In this document: positions 9,694-18,657 of the stretch, in pieces
Layout of the letters: each line of letters starts with the position of its first letter
Position numbering within the stretch: the stretch's first letter is position 1
Source: Rhodothermales bacterium
Lineage (GTDB): Bacteria; Bacteroidota; Rhodothermia; Rhodothermales; VXPQ01
DNA length: 64,000 nucleotides
Direction: 5' to 3'
Assembly (NCBI GenBank): GCA_951812335.1
Contig: OX638293.1
Location: 310,001-374,000, forward strand
Program-made: the position numbers and the translations under genes
Notes under the pieces: model-generated
Databases searched by the model: none
What the model was told of the DNA's origin: nothing
Seen by the model: the letters and a program-made list of their open reading frames with translations, nothing else

Positions 9694-9697
9694 TTTT

Positions 9698-11746
9698 TTA
9701 CCCCTCCCTTACCGCCATACGCTCGCTCGCCGCTTCCCACTCGGCGTACGCCTGCTCCAGGTCTTCCTTCATCCGGTCGTACTCGGTGCGCAGCGTACGG
9801 ATAAGCGCGCCGTTCTTGTAGGCGTCCGGTTGTGCCATCTGGTCCTGTACTTCCTGAAAAGCCCGTTCCTTTTCGGCGATGTCGCGTTCCAGACGGTCGC
9901 AATACGTGCGCAATTGACGGGTCGTCATCGCTTCCGGATCGACCGCACCCCCCTTCTTTATGGCCCGGTGCAGGCGGTTCCGTTCCTCGGCTTCCCGTCG
10001 CTTTTGCTCTTTTGAGCGCGGCCCGCCGGTACGCTTTCCGGGCGTTTCGGACCGGCGCTTCCGGGGCGCCTTTCGACCCGACCCGTTCGACGCCTGCTCC
10101 TCCGATCCGGAACGGGCCGCTCCGAACTCCATGCGCTCCCTGTTTTCGGAATAATTCCCGATAAACACACGTACCCCGCCCCCTCTGGCGTACCAGATGC
10201 GATTGACCACCTGATCGAGGAAATGCCGGTCGTGGCTGATGACGACGAAGGCGCCCGCGTACTGGCGCAGCGCTTCGATGAGCACCGGAATCGACGCGGC
10301 GTCGAGGTGGTTGGTCGGCTCGTCGAGAATAAGAAAATTGGAAGGGCGGAGCAACGTGCGCGCCAGCGCAACGCGGCTCTTTTCTCCGCCGGACAGCACG
10401 CGAACGCGCTTGAATACATCGTCGCCGGTAAAAAGAAAAGCGCCCAGCACCGAGCGGAGTTCGCCGTCGGTTTTGTCTCCGGCGGCGCGGCGCAAGGATT
10501 CGAGGATCGTGTCCGCAGGCTCCAGCATATCGGCCTGATGCTGCGCGAAAAAGGCGTGCTCGACGCGGTAACCCGGAGAACGCTCGCCCTCGAACGGTTC
10601 GGTCCCGTCGAGGATGCGAGCCAGGGTGGACTTGCCCGCCCCGTTTTTCCCGATCAGCGCAATCTTGTCCCCGCGTTCGACCGTGAGCGGCCCGGCGTCC
10701 CTGAAAACGCAGATGTCGCCGTTGTCCGTACGGTAGGTTTTGGAAAACGCGCCCAGTTCGAGGACGACGCGCCCGGATCTTGGGGGCTCCGGGAAACGGA
10801 TGCGCACAGCCGCCTCTTCCGACGGAGCAGGAGGAATGCGCTCCAGACGTTCGAGCATTTTCACGCGGCTCTGCACCTGCTTCGCCTTGGACGCCTTGTA
10901 CCGGAATCGTTCGATGAACCGTTCGGTAGCGACGACTTCCCGCTGCTGGTTCTCGTGAGCGGCTTGTTGCAGGGCGCGCCGCTGGATGCGCTCCTGGAGG
11001 TAAAAACTGTAGTTCCCGGCGTAGGAATGGACGCGCCCGTGCGTAAGTTCGGCAATGGCGGTCACCATCCGATCCAGGAAATAGCGGTCGTGGGAGACAA
11101 TGACCACGGTCCCCTCGTAGTTCTTCAGATGGTTCTCCAGCCAGTCGATGCTTTCGATGTCGAGGTGATTGGTTGGTTCGTCGAGAAGCAGGTAATCCGG
11201 TTGCCGGAGCAAAAGCCGGGCCAGCATGGCCCGCATGCGCCATCCGCCGGAGAAGGATTTTACGGGGCGCTCGATATCGTCGGTGGCAAATCCGAGACCG
11301 GCAAGGACCACTTCCGCCCGCGGGCGGGCCAGATGGGCCTCGTGCATAGCCAGGGCCGCATGAACGCGGTCCAGCGCATGGAGCGTATCGGCGTAATCCG
11401 ACCCCTCGTGTTCCTGCAACGCATCCAGTTCGGTGACAAGCCGCGCCTCCTCGGCCTGAAGTTCCCGGAGGTCCGCAAAGCCCTTCAGCGCCTCGTCAAG
11501 GATGGACGCTTCGGAATCGAGGGCCTGCACATCCTGTTCGAGGTATCCGATGGAGGTGCTGGCGCCGATGGCAAGCCGCCCCTCGTCCGGCTCCATATGC
11601 CCCTCGATGAGCCGGAGCATCGTGGTTTTTCCCGCTCCGTTCTTCCCGATCAGGCCGATCCGTTCTCCCGGAGGAATGCCCCACGACAACCGGTCGAAGA
11701 GCACCTGATCGCCGAAGCGGAGCGATATGTTGTGGAGCTGGATCAC
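9698..11746 (-). CDS. ABC-F family ATP-binding protein (two nucleotide-binding domains)
   Basis: This soluble tandem ABC ATPase of about 682 residues has no membrane segment. Domain 1 has Walker A GKNGAGKT (about 34-41), signature FSGGWRMRAMLA and Walker B LLLDEPTNHLD. Domain 2 repeats these as GKNGAGKST, LSGGEKSRVALA and LILDEPTNHLD. A linker of charged helices joins them, and a Lys/Arg/Glu-rich coiled-coil tail follows. ABC-F proteins of this kind (Uup/YheS/EttA relatives) act on the ribosome. I placed the start at GTG 11746, where VIQLHNISLRFGD begins the conserved fold; an in-frame start at 11836 would add 30 unconserved residues. The end of the gene overlaps the ribosome-binding site of the methyltransferase. 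Confidence 0.88.
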   Translation of the reverse strand: MIQLHNISLRFGDQVLFDRLSWGIPPGERIGLIGKNGAGKTTMLRLIEGHMEPDEGRLAIGASTSIGYLEQDVQALDSEASILDEALKGFADLRELQAEEARLVTELDALQEHEGSDYADTLHALDRVHAALAMHEAHLARPRAEVVLAGLGFATDDIERPVKSFSGGWRMRAMLARLLLRQPDYLLLDEPTNHLDIESIDWLENHLKNYEGTVVIVSHDRYFLDRMVTAIAELTHGRVHSYAGNYSFYLQERIQRRALQQAAHENQQREVVATERFIERFRYKASKAKQVQSRVKMLERLERIPPAPSEEAAVRIRFPEPPRSGRVVLELGAFSKTYRTDNGDICVFRDAGPLTVERGDKIALIGKNGAGKSTLARILDGTEPFEGERSPGYRVEHAFFAQHQADMLEPADTILESLRRAAGDKTDGELRSVLGAFLFTGDDVFKRVRVLSGGEKSRVALARTLLRPSNFLILDEPTNHLDAASIPVLIEALRQYAGAFVVISHDRHFLDQVVNRIWYARGGGVRVFIGNYSENRERMEFGAARSGSEEQASNGSGRKAPRKRRSETPGKRTGGPRSKEQKRREAEERNRLHRAIKKGGAVDPEAMTTRQLRTYCDRLERDIAEKERAFQEVQDQMAQPDAYKNGALIRTLRTEYDRMKEDLEQAYAEWEAASERMAVREG

Positions 11747-12008
11747 GGGGAGAAAGGCGGCCTCAATAAAAGAAAAACGATAGCCTGCTCGTCGGCTTGT
11801 GTAAAGTAGTTTAGGATTTATCCGACAATTCGCCAAAACAGAAGGCGAATACAGCGGCGCTCCCGCCGTGTCGGCCAGCGCCTTGGGCGACCAGGCATCG
11901 CGTCATAAGGCTTGCGCCGCCTGAAAACCCGTGCCGCGTTTGGGGAGATTTCGCTCGCTTTCTCCTGGGCCGAACTCGAATTGCATAACGATGCGGAGAG
12001 ATTAAAGC

Positions 12009-12056
12009 GCACCCCTCTCAGCCTCTGAACTTCGCGGACTTAATCAGAGTATCCTA
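12009..12056 (-). repeat. Solo end of the dispersed AAGGATACTCTGAT repeat
   Basis: On the minus strand this is AGGATACTCTGATTAAGTCC, then CGCGAAGTTCAGAGGCTG and AGAGGGGTGCG, the same order of motifs as the first 48 bases of the long copies at 46586 and 47962. Similarity stops after GGGGTGCG. The segment can fold as CTCTGA, about 15 bases, TCAGAG. Confidence 0.75.
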
Positions 12057-12065
12057 CACCGTTTT

Positions 12066-12092
12066 GAGTAAAAATTATACCGAAAAGGTATA
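12066..12092 (-). terminator. Possible A+T-rich terminator after the half-length permease
   Basis: On the minus strand TATACC and GGTATA pair around a five-base loop (12076-12092) and are followed directly by ATTTTTAC. The stem is short and A+T-rich, so the call is tentative. It lies about 80 bp past the stop codon at 12175. Confidence 0.35.
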
Positions 12093-12174
12093 GAAATGGT
12101 GCCAAAAAGGTATAAAAAATACTCAAAAGGGATAAAAGGAGATCGTCGGGGTCCGCCCCCCTTTCCCTTTTTCT

Positions 12175-12996
12175 TCACCTGCCCCGAAATCGTTCCAGCA
12201 ATTCGTACCGCCTCTTTTCCAGGCTGCGTGTAATCAAGCGGACCCAACCGGCGTGAAAAAGAAGTCCTGCCAAACCCAGCACGCCTATCGCCAGAAATAC
12301 TACGCCATGCGTTGCGGGGAAAAGGGCCGGAAGCAGCATGGGCATTCCTACCGACAGGATGAGCAGAAGTACAATCATGCCGGTAAGGCGCGAATTCTTG
12401 AATTCATCTTTTACGACAGGAGAACGGGCGCTCATTTCGGATGATTTAGCATTTAATTCAATGCGATTTGGTTCCAATGCGGATAGAAAAATAATTAAAT
12501 AATTCACTATTCCTAAAACGTATAAAAACATTGATGTTATCATAAAAATATTATTGGATTCTCTTTGAAAAAAATCTATTAAAACTGCTAACATAGGTAA
12601 CACAAAAAAACATGATACGAATATATGAAATGTCAATACAATATTATGCACAATCATAATCTGTGATACAGGCTTCGACATCAAGCCGTCATAAAAGCTA
12701 CTTCGCAAACTAACTCCCATTGCACTAAATATTATTGTGGCGGACAAAAAATATACCAAAAAATTAATAAAGAAATTTGTCGTTATATCAGTAAATATTG
12801 CAGCAAGCAGTGAAGCAACACCAAAAAATACTGAAATAACACCGAAAAAAACCAACATCCAGCGAGTTCGCCGACTTCTCCGCAAGAGCTTCCATTCCAC
12901 GGAAAGAAGCTCGCGCAGCAGCTCTGAAACCTCACGCAGTCGGGAAGTACGTTGATTCTTTTGCATAAGGGATACGGTCATGTCCGGGGCCTTCAT
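12175..12996 (-). CDS. Half-length DUF5687-like ABC permease
   Basis: This 273-residue membrane protein corresponds only to the C-terminal half of the 490-510-residue permeases at 13807, 17160, 20436 and 22795. It begins with a charged segment, then VEWKLLRRSRRTRW (the family's EWKL...RN motif), several membrane helices, FYDGLMSKP, and ends with the family tail RRYELLERFRGR. The first six or so helices of the family are missing, and no upstream remnant of them exists because the ATPase gene ends 21 bp before its start. The middle (about 12430-12850) is strikingly A+T-rich compared with its ends. It may work as a half-permease with another family member, or be a decaying copy. The start at 12996 is one of three nearby ATGs. 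Confidence 0.72.
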   Translation of the reverse strand: MKAPDMTVSLMQKNQRTSRLREVSELLRELLSVEWKLLRRSRRTRWMLVFFGVISVFFGVASLLAAIFTDITTNFFINFLVYFLSATIIFSAMGVSLRSSFYDGLMSKPVSQIMIVHNIVLTFHIFVSCFFVLPMLAVLIDFFQRESNNIFMITSMFLYVLGIVNYLIIFLSALEPNRIELNAKSSEMSARSPVVKDEFKNSRLTGMIVLLLILSVGMPMLLPALFPATHGVVFLAIGVLGLAGLLFHAGWVRLITRSLEKRRYELLERFRGR

Positions 12997-13017
12997 GGAT
13001 AGTAGCGTAGCGGCGTC

Positions 13018-13728
13018 TTATACAGCCACCGACCGGGAAAAGAATCGTTCCAGTTCCTTCAGCGTCTGCTCCGATATAAGCTCGTCCCGCTCGATCCGCC
13101 CCTGATTCATCAGCAAGATGCGCTCGCAGGCGTCCGTAACATGCCCCAGATCGTGGCTGGAGACGAAAATGGTCGCGTTCGTTTCCTTCGACATCTCGGC
13201 CAGTATCTGCTGCAGGACGTATTGCGACGTGGGATCCAGATTGGCAAAGGGTTCGTCCAGCACCAGCACAGAGGGCTTCACCAGCAGCGCGGCCAGCAAC
13301 CCGACTTTCTTTCGGTTCCCCGCCGAGAGATCGCGGATCAGCTTGCCCGTACCCAGCACTTCCTCCGTAAACAGCTTCGCGTACCGGCTTTCCGCCTCCT
13401 CGATCTCCTGCAAGGACAGCCCGTACGCCTTGCCGACAAAGCTGAAATACTCCTCCGCATTCAGAAAATCGATCAGGAAGCCTTCGTCGAGATACGAACC
13501 GGTGTGCGACTTCCAGTCGGTGGTCTTGTCCACCCGCTCTCCGCCAAGAAGCACATGCCCCTTCGTGGCCTGCACCAGGTCCAGCACAAGGCGGAGCAGC
13601 GTGGTCTTGCCCGCCCCGTTGTTCCCCACAAGGCCCACCACCTGACCGGTGGGTATCTCCAGATGCGGTACGTCCACGGCGACGAGATCGCCGTATTTCT
13701 TGACAAGGTCTTTCAGGATGATCTGCAT
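13018..13728 (-). CDS. ABC transporter ATP-binding protein
   Basis: This 236-residue ATPase has Walker A GNNGAGKTTLL, signature LSAGNRKKVGLLAALL (LSAGN in place of the usual LSGGQ), Walker B VLVLDEPFANLD and the switch histidine in FVSSHDLGHV. It powers export or lipid/protein movement by associated membrane subunits. It lies between the full-length permease at 13807-15336 (78 bp upstream) and the half-length permease (21 bp downstream), and is the only transporter-type ATPase near the five DUF5687-like permeases, so they may share it (inference). The start was set at MQIILKDL (13728); six upstream residues from 13746 are unlikely to be translated. It resembles GldA-type ATPases of Bacteroidota, but no other gliding gene is near. 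Confidence 0.85.
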   Translation of the reverse strand: MQIILKDLVKKYGDLVAVDVPHLEIPTGQVVGLVGNNGAGKTTLLRLVLDLVQATKGHVLLGGERVDKTTDWKSHTGSYLDEGFLIDFLNAEEYFSFVGKAYGLSLQEIEEAESRYAKLFTEEVLGTGKLIRDLSAGNRKKVGLLAALLVKPSVLVLDEPFANLDPTSQYVLQQILAEMSKETNATIFVSSHDLGHVTDACERILLMNQGRIERDELISEQTLKELERFFSRSVAV

Positions 13729-13806
13729 GAGCGTGGTTCGATACAAAAGGTTACAGAGTATTCCGGTCGGAAACGTAAAACGCGAAATCCGTCGGCAGGT
13801 TCGCTG

Positions 13807-15336
13807 TCAGCGGATGCGAAACCGCTCCATAACGACGTACCTCCTGGTTCGCAGGCGCCGGGCAAGGAGTCTCGTCAACCATGACTGGAGACACAGACCC
13901 GCCAGGCCCAGCGTACCCAGAGTCAGGCCAGCCCATAGGCCGGATATGGATTGCATAATCGGTACAAGAACAGGGATAACGAGAATAATTATAAATCCCG
14001 CATAAATCATTATAGACTGTGCATTCATAACGGGCAAGACAAACGATGTGTTGGGTTCCGTCATCCCGGCATTCATCTTGCGGGGAATAGGGAATAAAAC
14101 GTTCAGGAACAAGGCTGTATAATTCAGAATCCCCATAGTGAACAATATACTCCCTTGCATAAAAATCCATCCAAAAAATATTCTCACACCGAGTATTATA
14201 TTCATTATTATTGTCGCCAAGGCAAAAATGGATAGTATCAATAATATTATTCTATGAAACATAAAAAGAATTGTTCGCAATTTCGTGCTCTCAGAGATAG
14301 GCCAAACACTTAAACCATCGTAAAATTCACTTCTGAGATCAAACGCAAAAGTAAAATACCATATCGGAGGCCATAGCGACCATATTATAAAAAACCCAGG
14401 GATGTTTTTCGCACCAACCTCCATACTCACCCCGACCACCAAAACAACAATAAAAAGCGTCATGATGACAGAGGCCATCAACATCGACTGGGGTTGCCGA
14501 TTCCTGAGAATAAGCTTCCATTCGCAGGAAAGCAGTTCGGCCGTCAGGGTACGGGGCCTGCTTCTTCTGCGGGGCGCCCTTCTTTTGCCTCTAAAAAGGC
14601 GCGGCACTGCCGAATGGTCTATGTACAGGCTCCGGCTTATCCTCTTCGTGGACCCGTAAAACAGGCAGCCCGCCAGGCCTGCCAGAAGTATCGACGGCCA
14701 GACAGCGCCCCCTGCGGCCGCATCGAAAAGCGTGGCGGAGGCTCCGGACAGGATCCGGACATCGTGCCCCCATTCGAGCACCGCCAGCGCCGAAACGCAA
14801 AGTAATACGCCCAGCACCGGCAGGTATTTCTCTCCCCGCCAGGAACGAAGAATATTCGCCGCAAAGTGTATGCATACGCACAGCAGGCACAGGAGCAGCA
14901 ACCAGTTCCAGGCAAAAGCGATATCCTGGAGATACAGGTTTTTGACCCAAAACCCTGCAATGAGCGACAGCATGAACAGGTTGAATTTGCCGAACAGCGT
15001 AACGATCTGGCGAAACACGGCAAGCGTCCGCCGCGGCGTCGGGGTAATCAGGTAAGGAAAAAGGGGTACATATATCTTGCGTCCGAGAAGTAAACCATCG
15101 AAAAGGCCCCATGCGATAAGCACAGGGAGTACCGCCGGGTTCACGCTGGCGAGCAAATCGACGGAACGGTCGATCTCCAGATATCGGACGGCAGAAAAGC
15201 CTGTAAAAAAGGCGTACAGAAAAACAGGGACCCACAAACATAGGACGGCAAGCAGACTGCCCCCAAGGATCCACGTCCCGAACGGAGAGCGCAGGGTCCG
15301 TTTCAGATAATTCGACGCAAGCGAACGAATCAGCAT
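13807..15336 (-). CDS. DUF5687-like ABC permease, copy A
   Basis: This 509-residue multi-spanning membrane protein begins with the family signature MLIRSLASNYLK and contains PLFPYLITPTPRR, an Arg/Lys-rich cytosolic stretch near residue 260 (RGKRRAPRRRSR), LLSCEWKLILRN, FYDGLSVWPIS and the tail RRYVVMERFRIR. It resembles the DUF5687 family of Bacteroidota ABC-2-like permeases; the substrate is unknown. It lies directly upstream of the ATPase gene, so this pair is the most likely complete transporter. The DNA from about 14130 to 14520 is A+T-rich relative to both ends, as in copies B and C. The 15 bases before the ATG are shared with copies B and C. Confidence 0.78.
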   Translation of the reverse strand: MLIRSLASNYLKRTLRSPFGTWILGGSLLAVLCLWVPVFLYAFFTGFSAVRYLEIDRSVDLLASVNPAVLPVLIAWGLFDGLLLGRKIYVPLFPYLITPTPRRTLAVFRQIVTLFGKFNLFMLSLIAGFWVKNLYLQDIAFAWNWLLLLCLLCVCIHFAANILRSWRGEKYLPVLGVLLCVSALAVLEWGHDVRILSGASATLFDAAAGGAVWPSILLAGLAGCLFYGSTKRISRSLYIDHSAVPRLFRGKRRAPRRRSRPRTLTAELLSCEWKLILRNRQPQSMLMASVIMTLFIVVLVVGVSMEVGAKNIPGFFIIWSLWPPIWYFTFAFDLRSEFYDGLSVWPISESTKLRTILFMFHRIILLILSIFALATIIMNIILGVRIFFGWIFMQGSILFTMGILNYTALFLNVLFPIPRKMNAGMTEPNTSFVLPVMNAQSIMIYAGFIIILVIPVLVPIMQSISGLWAGLTLGTLGLAGLCLQSWLTRLLARRLRTRRYVVMERFRIR

Positions 15337-15417
15337 GGAATGGGCGGATTCAGACTACATATCGCGAGTAACTACACGCCGTGAAATACCGATCTTCTCG
15401 CAAAAAACATCCCATCC

Positions 15418-16815
15418 CTAACAATCCGATATACCCATATAAGGCCGCCAGTTCAAGTATCTTCTGGCATCCTCCTGAACATTTTTTACCCGTCCGTCGG
15501 GAATGCCAAGCGCTGCCACCTTGTCCGGATCCGTCGCCAATTCCTGTAGGATATCTATCAAACCTGGATCATCCAATGCGACTGCGAAGCCGATGGCTCC
15601 ACTTAGAATGTTTGAACGAGTGAATCCAGATGTGTCCTGCATTGGCAAAGACGACAAGAAACCTCCCCCCATGAAATACTGGGCTGTAGCAACCAATAAC
15701 GCCCGGCTTTCTTCCGAAAAACGCAGAGGTCCTCCTGGATAATGCGAGGTCCATCCCGTTTTCCAGGACGCTGCCAGTTCGGACAGAAACTCCAAGCCAT
15801 CGGACATCTTATCAAGCAGCGTTGTTGGTCTGGTAATGACCTCGGCAAGCAATGCCACGCTGGTGTCGGGAAATTGCTGAAATATCCACACGGGCGGCTC
15901 ATAACCACATATCCCATACCGACCTTCTTCCATAATGGCCCGTATCCTGGCAACGAGTTCGTCCTGTGACAAACCTGCAAGTTCCTGCGGTAAGTAGTTG
16001 GCCTGCGGCGAATCCATAACCTCCGGTTCGGAAGACGCATCTTGTGCTTCCTGCGCCGCTTTCCATTGCTTTGTTACTTCGACTATTTGCCGGATTTGCT
16101 CTACCTCGGCAGCAGGTACGCCCCGTGCAATTTCGGCTGTAAAATCGGCTTCGGAATACCCGGCATACTGCCTGAATAATGCCTCGGACAAAAAAACCCG
16201 GGCCGTGGACAGGTAATAACGATCACTGTAAATCAAAGACTCTTGGGCCTTGATTACAGCGCGACGCAAATCGTCCCCCATGTCTCCCACAGGCAGGTGC
16301 ATGGCCAGCCAGGCCGCCGTTTTCTGACGCGCGGGACGAATCGGTTCGAGGCGGCTTTCTTCCTCTTGGGAACGAATAATCGAAAGAATATCCGCCGTAA
16401 GTTCTTCCTGCGAAAAATGTGGCTGCAAGGCACAAACCAGAAAATGAGCAAGGCTGTCCAGGCGCGGATCGCCCGTGTCATCCCATTGATCCAGATGGGA
16501 TACAAACGCAGCTGCATCGACAAGCACTTCGCGCAAGGCGTCGCTCATTTGCTCCGGTGCGATCTTGCCCGCTTGAGCAAGTGCTTCCTGCTGAGCGGGG
16601 GACTTCACGCCCGTTAGCACCGTACGGATATCTCTCGCCAGATCCTGCTGGGGAGGAAGTGCAGCGGCAGGAACGGGAGTTGGGCAAGCCGGCGCAGCGG
16701 ATGCCTCCGGGCCCGTTTCGGGCTCGCGCTCCGGCGCAGGCGTCTCGGACGCGCATGCCCCCACAGCAACGGTCAGGATAAGCCCTGCGACTGCAATGTA
16801 TGCCCGGATATTCAT
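15418..16815 (-). CDS. Predicted lipoprotein of the local paralogous family (copy 4)
   Basis: This 465-residue paralogue of the three proteins at 2000-8027 lies on the opposite strand inside the permease cluster. The lipobox is AVGAC (Cys21), followed by a Pro/Glu/Thr/Ala linker. The first helical module (DLARDIRTVLTGVKS...) is well conserved. Near residue 295 the text runs ELVARIRAIMEEG straight into RYGICGYEP; in copy 3 these two stretches are separated by about 70 residues, so an in-frame internal deletion is likely. The end RPYMGISDC keeps the terminal Cys. Placement between permeases A and B suggests the lipoproteins and the transporters may act together (inference). Confidence 0.8.
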   Translation of the reverse strand: MNIRAYIAVAGLILTVAVGACASETPAPEREPETGPEASAAPACPTPVPAAALPPQQDLARDIRTVLTGVKSPAQQEALAQAGKIAPEQMSDALREVLVDAAAFVSHLDQWDDTGDPRLDSLAHFLVCALQPHFSQEELTADILSIIRSQEEESRLEPIRPARQKTAAWLAMHLPVGDMGDDLRRAVIKAQESLIYSDRYYLSTARVFLSEALFRQYAGYSEADFTAEIARGVPAAEVEQIRQIVEVTKQWKAAQEAQDASSEPEVMDSPQANYLPQELAGLSQDELVARIRAIMEEGRYGICGYEPPVWIFQQFPDTSVALLAEVITRPTTLLDKMSDGLEFLSELAASWKTGWTSHYPGGPLRFSEESRALLVATAQYFMGGGFLSSLPMQDTSGFTRSNILSGAIGFAVALDDPGLIDILQELATDPDKVAALGIPDGRVKNVQEDARRYLNWRPYMGISDC

Positions 16816-16865
16816 GTTGAACAGCCAATGTCGTTGAAAAAGGAAGGGGTGCTTACATATCGAGA

Positions 16866-16958
16866 GCCGGGGCAGATCCCGCTCGACCAGATCGTGGGGG
16901 AGATAATCCCGCGCTCTTCCGCCAATCGCAGGGCATCCTCATTCTTATCCCCTGCCGT
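16866..16958 (-). pseudogene. Truncated abiEi pseudogene (5' part only)
   Basis: This segment matches the first 30 codons of the intact abiEi gene at 19597-20235. The start codon is ACG instead of ATG (16958-16956). The frame then reads GDKNEDALRLAEERGIIS before a one-base deletion (near 16895) that shifts it. Similarity ends at CTGCCCCGGC. It is one end of a segmental duplication that also contains the downstream spacer and permease copy B. Confidence 0.75.
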
Positions 16959-17162
16959 AACGCAGGCCCGATTAGTCCCTATTATCTATAAAAAATTATA
17001 GGTTATTGCATGCTTTGGGACAAAATGCAACCCAAAATCGCCCATACAATCGGGTTGGCCACCCGTAAAATCAGATTGAGCAATTCGGCGGACCGCCAAG
17101 GGCTCAACACCCGGCCGGACGGGACATATAGCGACAAAACACCAACCGCCAAGCCCCCCTCA
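16866..17162 (-). repeat. Duplicated abiEi leader and spacer (partner at 20146-20438)
   Basis: The whole interval between the lipoprotein gene and permease B is a diverged copy of 20146-20438, the start of abiEi, its upstream region and the spacer before permease C's stop. Shared landmarks are TTTGGGACAAAATGCAACCC, GGGTTGGCCACCCGTAAAAT, and GCGACAAAACACCAA just before the permease stop. CGGGT/ACCCG forms a small hairpin in both copies. Apart from the pseudogene part, no gene is present in 16816-17159. Confidence 0.8.
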
Positions 17163-18635
17163 CCCCTTCCGAAACTCCTCCATCAGCACATAGCGCTTCT
17201 TCTCCAGATTTTTCGTAATCGCATCGACCCACCTGGAATGCAAAAGGAGCCCTGCCAAGCCCAGCACGCCTACCACCATGCCTCCCCAATGGCTCCCCGG
17301 TAGAAGCCATATGAGTAATGGGGGCGGGAATATAATCGACACTGCAAGCAAGCCAGATATCCACCCACCCTGCTTGAAATTTATTTCGCCGAATCCGTGC
17401 CGGTTTAATTCGAGTCTCGTGGCAGTAAATATCCATGTGAGCGACACAATATATTTTGCGACCCCGAGACCGTATAGCAGCATATATCCTATTAAGGGAA
17501 GGATGTGAAAATCGCGCACAAGAATAATAATTATTGCTATAATGATAAAAATCCCGATAAATATTGCATTGGAAATACGAAAAATGTATCGTATGACCAC
17601 ATTTATCAATCCAGGCCTGGACATCATCCCGTCATAAAATGTACTTCTAAAATTGAATGCCATCATAGTAAACATCACAGAACCTATAATTACCAAACCA
17701 AAGCTGAATGACAAAAAAGAATCCGAATGATCGAATGTGGAAAAAACAATCGGATTTATACCCACATAAATAAATGCCGGAAGCTGAATAAATATAAGCC
17801 GCGTACGCTTATTCCTCCATATCAACTTCCACTCGAAAGACAGCATCCCGGCCGCAAACGAGCGATCCACGCCTTTCCCGGCAACTTTCTTCCGAGGTCG
17901 GGACAGGATCGTATCGTCCACGTACAGCGCCCGGATAATCCGCCCGGTGGATGCGTACAGCGCCGCCGCACCCGCAACGAGCACCATCGCCAGCGGCCAG
18001 ACGGCGCCCCCCAGCGTCGCCTCGAACAGCGCAGTGGAGAGGACGGATAACGTCGAGATATCGTAGCGCCACTCCATTGCCGCCAGCGCAACGACGACAA
18101 GCAGCGTACACAGCAGCGGGAGGTAACGCCTGCTTAGAGACATCCGAAGCAGGTTCGTAAGCAGGTGAAAACATGCGGACAACGACAGGAACAGCAGCAA
18201 CCAGCCCCAGGCAAACGAAACATCCTTCAGGAGAAAGTTCCTGAACCAGAAGGCAAGGACGAACAAAAACGGCAGGAAGTTGATTTTCCCGAAGGCGCTT
18301 ACCGCCTGGTAAAACAGCGCGAGCCTCTGCCGGGTGATCGGGGTCGCGAGATACGGAAAAAGAGGAAGGGATATCCGGGGCCGGAAGAAAACATCCAGGC
18401 CGCTCCAGAAGACGAGGAAATACAAGACGACCCGGCTGGCGATCGCCGGTATATCGGCGTTGGGCGCCATCTCGTTGAGCGCCAGATCGATAAATAATCC
18501 CCCAAGCGTCGCATACAGATAAAACGGTATCCATATAAAAACGATGGCGAGTATCTTTGCCGTCATATTCAGCCCCGCGAAGCGGGACCGGAGAATGCTT
18601 TTCAGATAATTCGACGCAAGCGAGCGGATCAGCAT
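17160..18635 (-). CDS. DUF5687-like ABC permease, copy B
   Basis: This 491-residue multi-spanning protein has the same landmarks as copy A: MLIRSLASNYLK, LFPYLATPITRQR, the basic loop RPRKKVAGKG, LSFEWKLIWRNKR, FYDGMMSRP and the tail KKRYVLMEEFRKG. Residues 1 to about 285 and the last 45 or so are nearly identical to copy C (20436-21935). The part between (about 295-440, DNA about 17400-17820) is very different and A+T-rich, so the gene is a mosaic. It starts 22 bp after the abiEii stop. The substrate is unknown and no ATPase is adjacent. Confidence 0.78.
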   Translation of the reverse strand: MLIRSLASNYLKSILRSRFAGLNMTAKILAIVFIWIPFYLYATLGGLFIDLALNEMAPNADIPAIASRVVLYFLVFWSGLDVFFRPRISLPLFPYLATPITRQRLALFYQAVSAFGKINFLPFLFVLAFWFRNFLLKDVSFAWGWLLLFLSLSACFHLLTNLLRMSLSRRYLPLLCTLLVVVALAAMEWRYDISTLSVLSTALFEATLGGAVWPLAMVLVAGAAALYASTGRIIRALYVDDTILSRPRKKVAGKGVDRSFAAGMLSFEWKLIWRNKRTRLIFIQLPAFIYVGINPIVFSTFDHSDSFLSFSFGLVIIGSVMFTMMAFNFRSTFYDGMMSRPGLINVVIRYIFRISNAIFIGIFIIIAIIIILVRDFHILPLIGYMLLYGLGVAKYIVSLTWIFTATRLELNRHGFGEINFKQGGWISGLLAVSIIFPPPLLIWLLPGSHWGGMVVGVLGLAGLLLHSRWVDAITKNLEKKRYVLMEEFRKG

Positions 18636-18657
18636 GGGATGGGTGGGTTACGTCCGT

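Larger units (their letters stand above)
11747..12174. other. Intergenic region with solo repeat end and A+T-rich repeats
   Basis: No gene is supported in these 428 bp. They contain the probable upstream region of the ABC-F gene, a solo end of the dispersed AAGGATACTCTGAT repeat (12009-12056), a small hairpin, and short direct repeats of AAAAGGTATA (near 12083 and 12105) plus a variant AAAAGGGATA. The segment next to the half-length permease gene is G/C-rich on the minus strand and may belong to its 3' untranslated region. Confidence 0.5.

Noticed and set aside
10223-11809. 528-residue open frame antisense to the ABC-F gene
   Set aside because: It is the reverse of a highly conserved two-domain ABC-F gene and shows no motif of its own.
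11818-12012. 64-residue minus-strand frame upstream of the ABC-F gene
   Set aside because: Basic, unconserved-looking product and no ribosome-binding site; it overlaps the region next to the solo repeat end.
12083-12140. Short A+T-rich direct repeats AAAAGGTATA and AAAAGGGATA as a possible iteron origin or CRISPR-like array
   Set aside because: Only two or three short, unevenly spaced and imperfect units; no replication gene or cas gene nearby.
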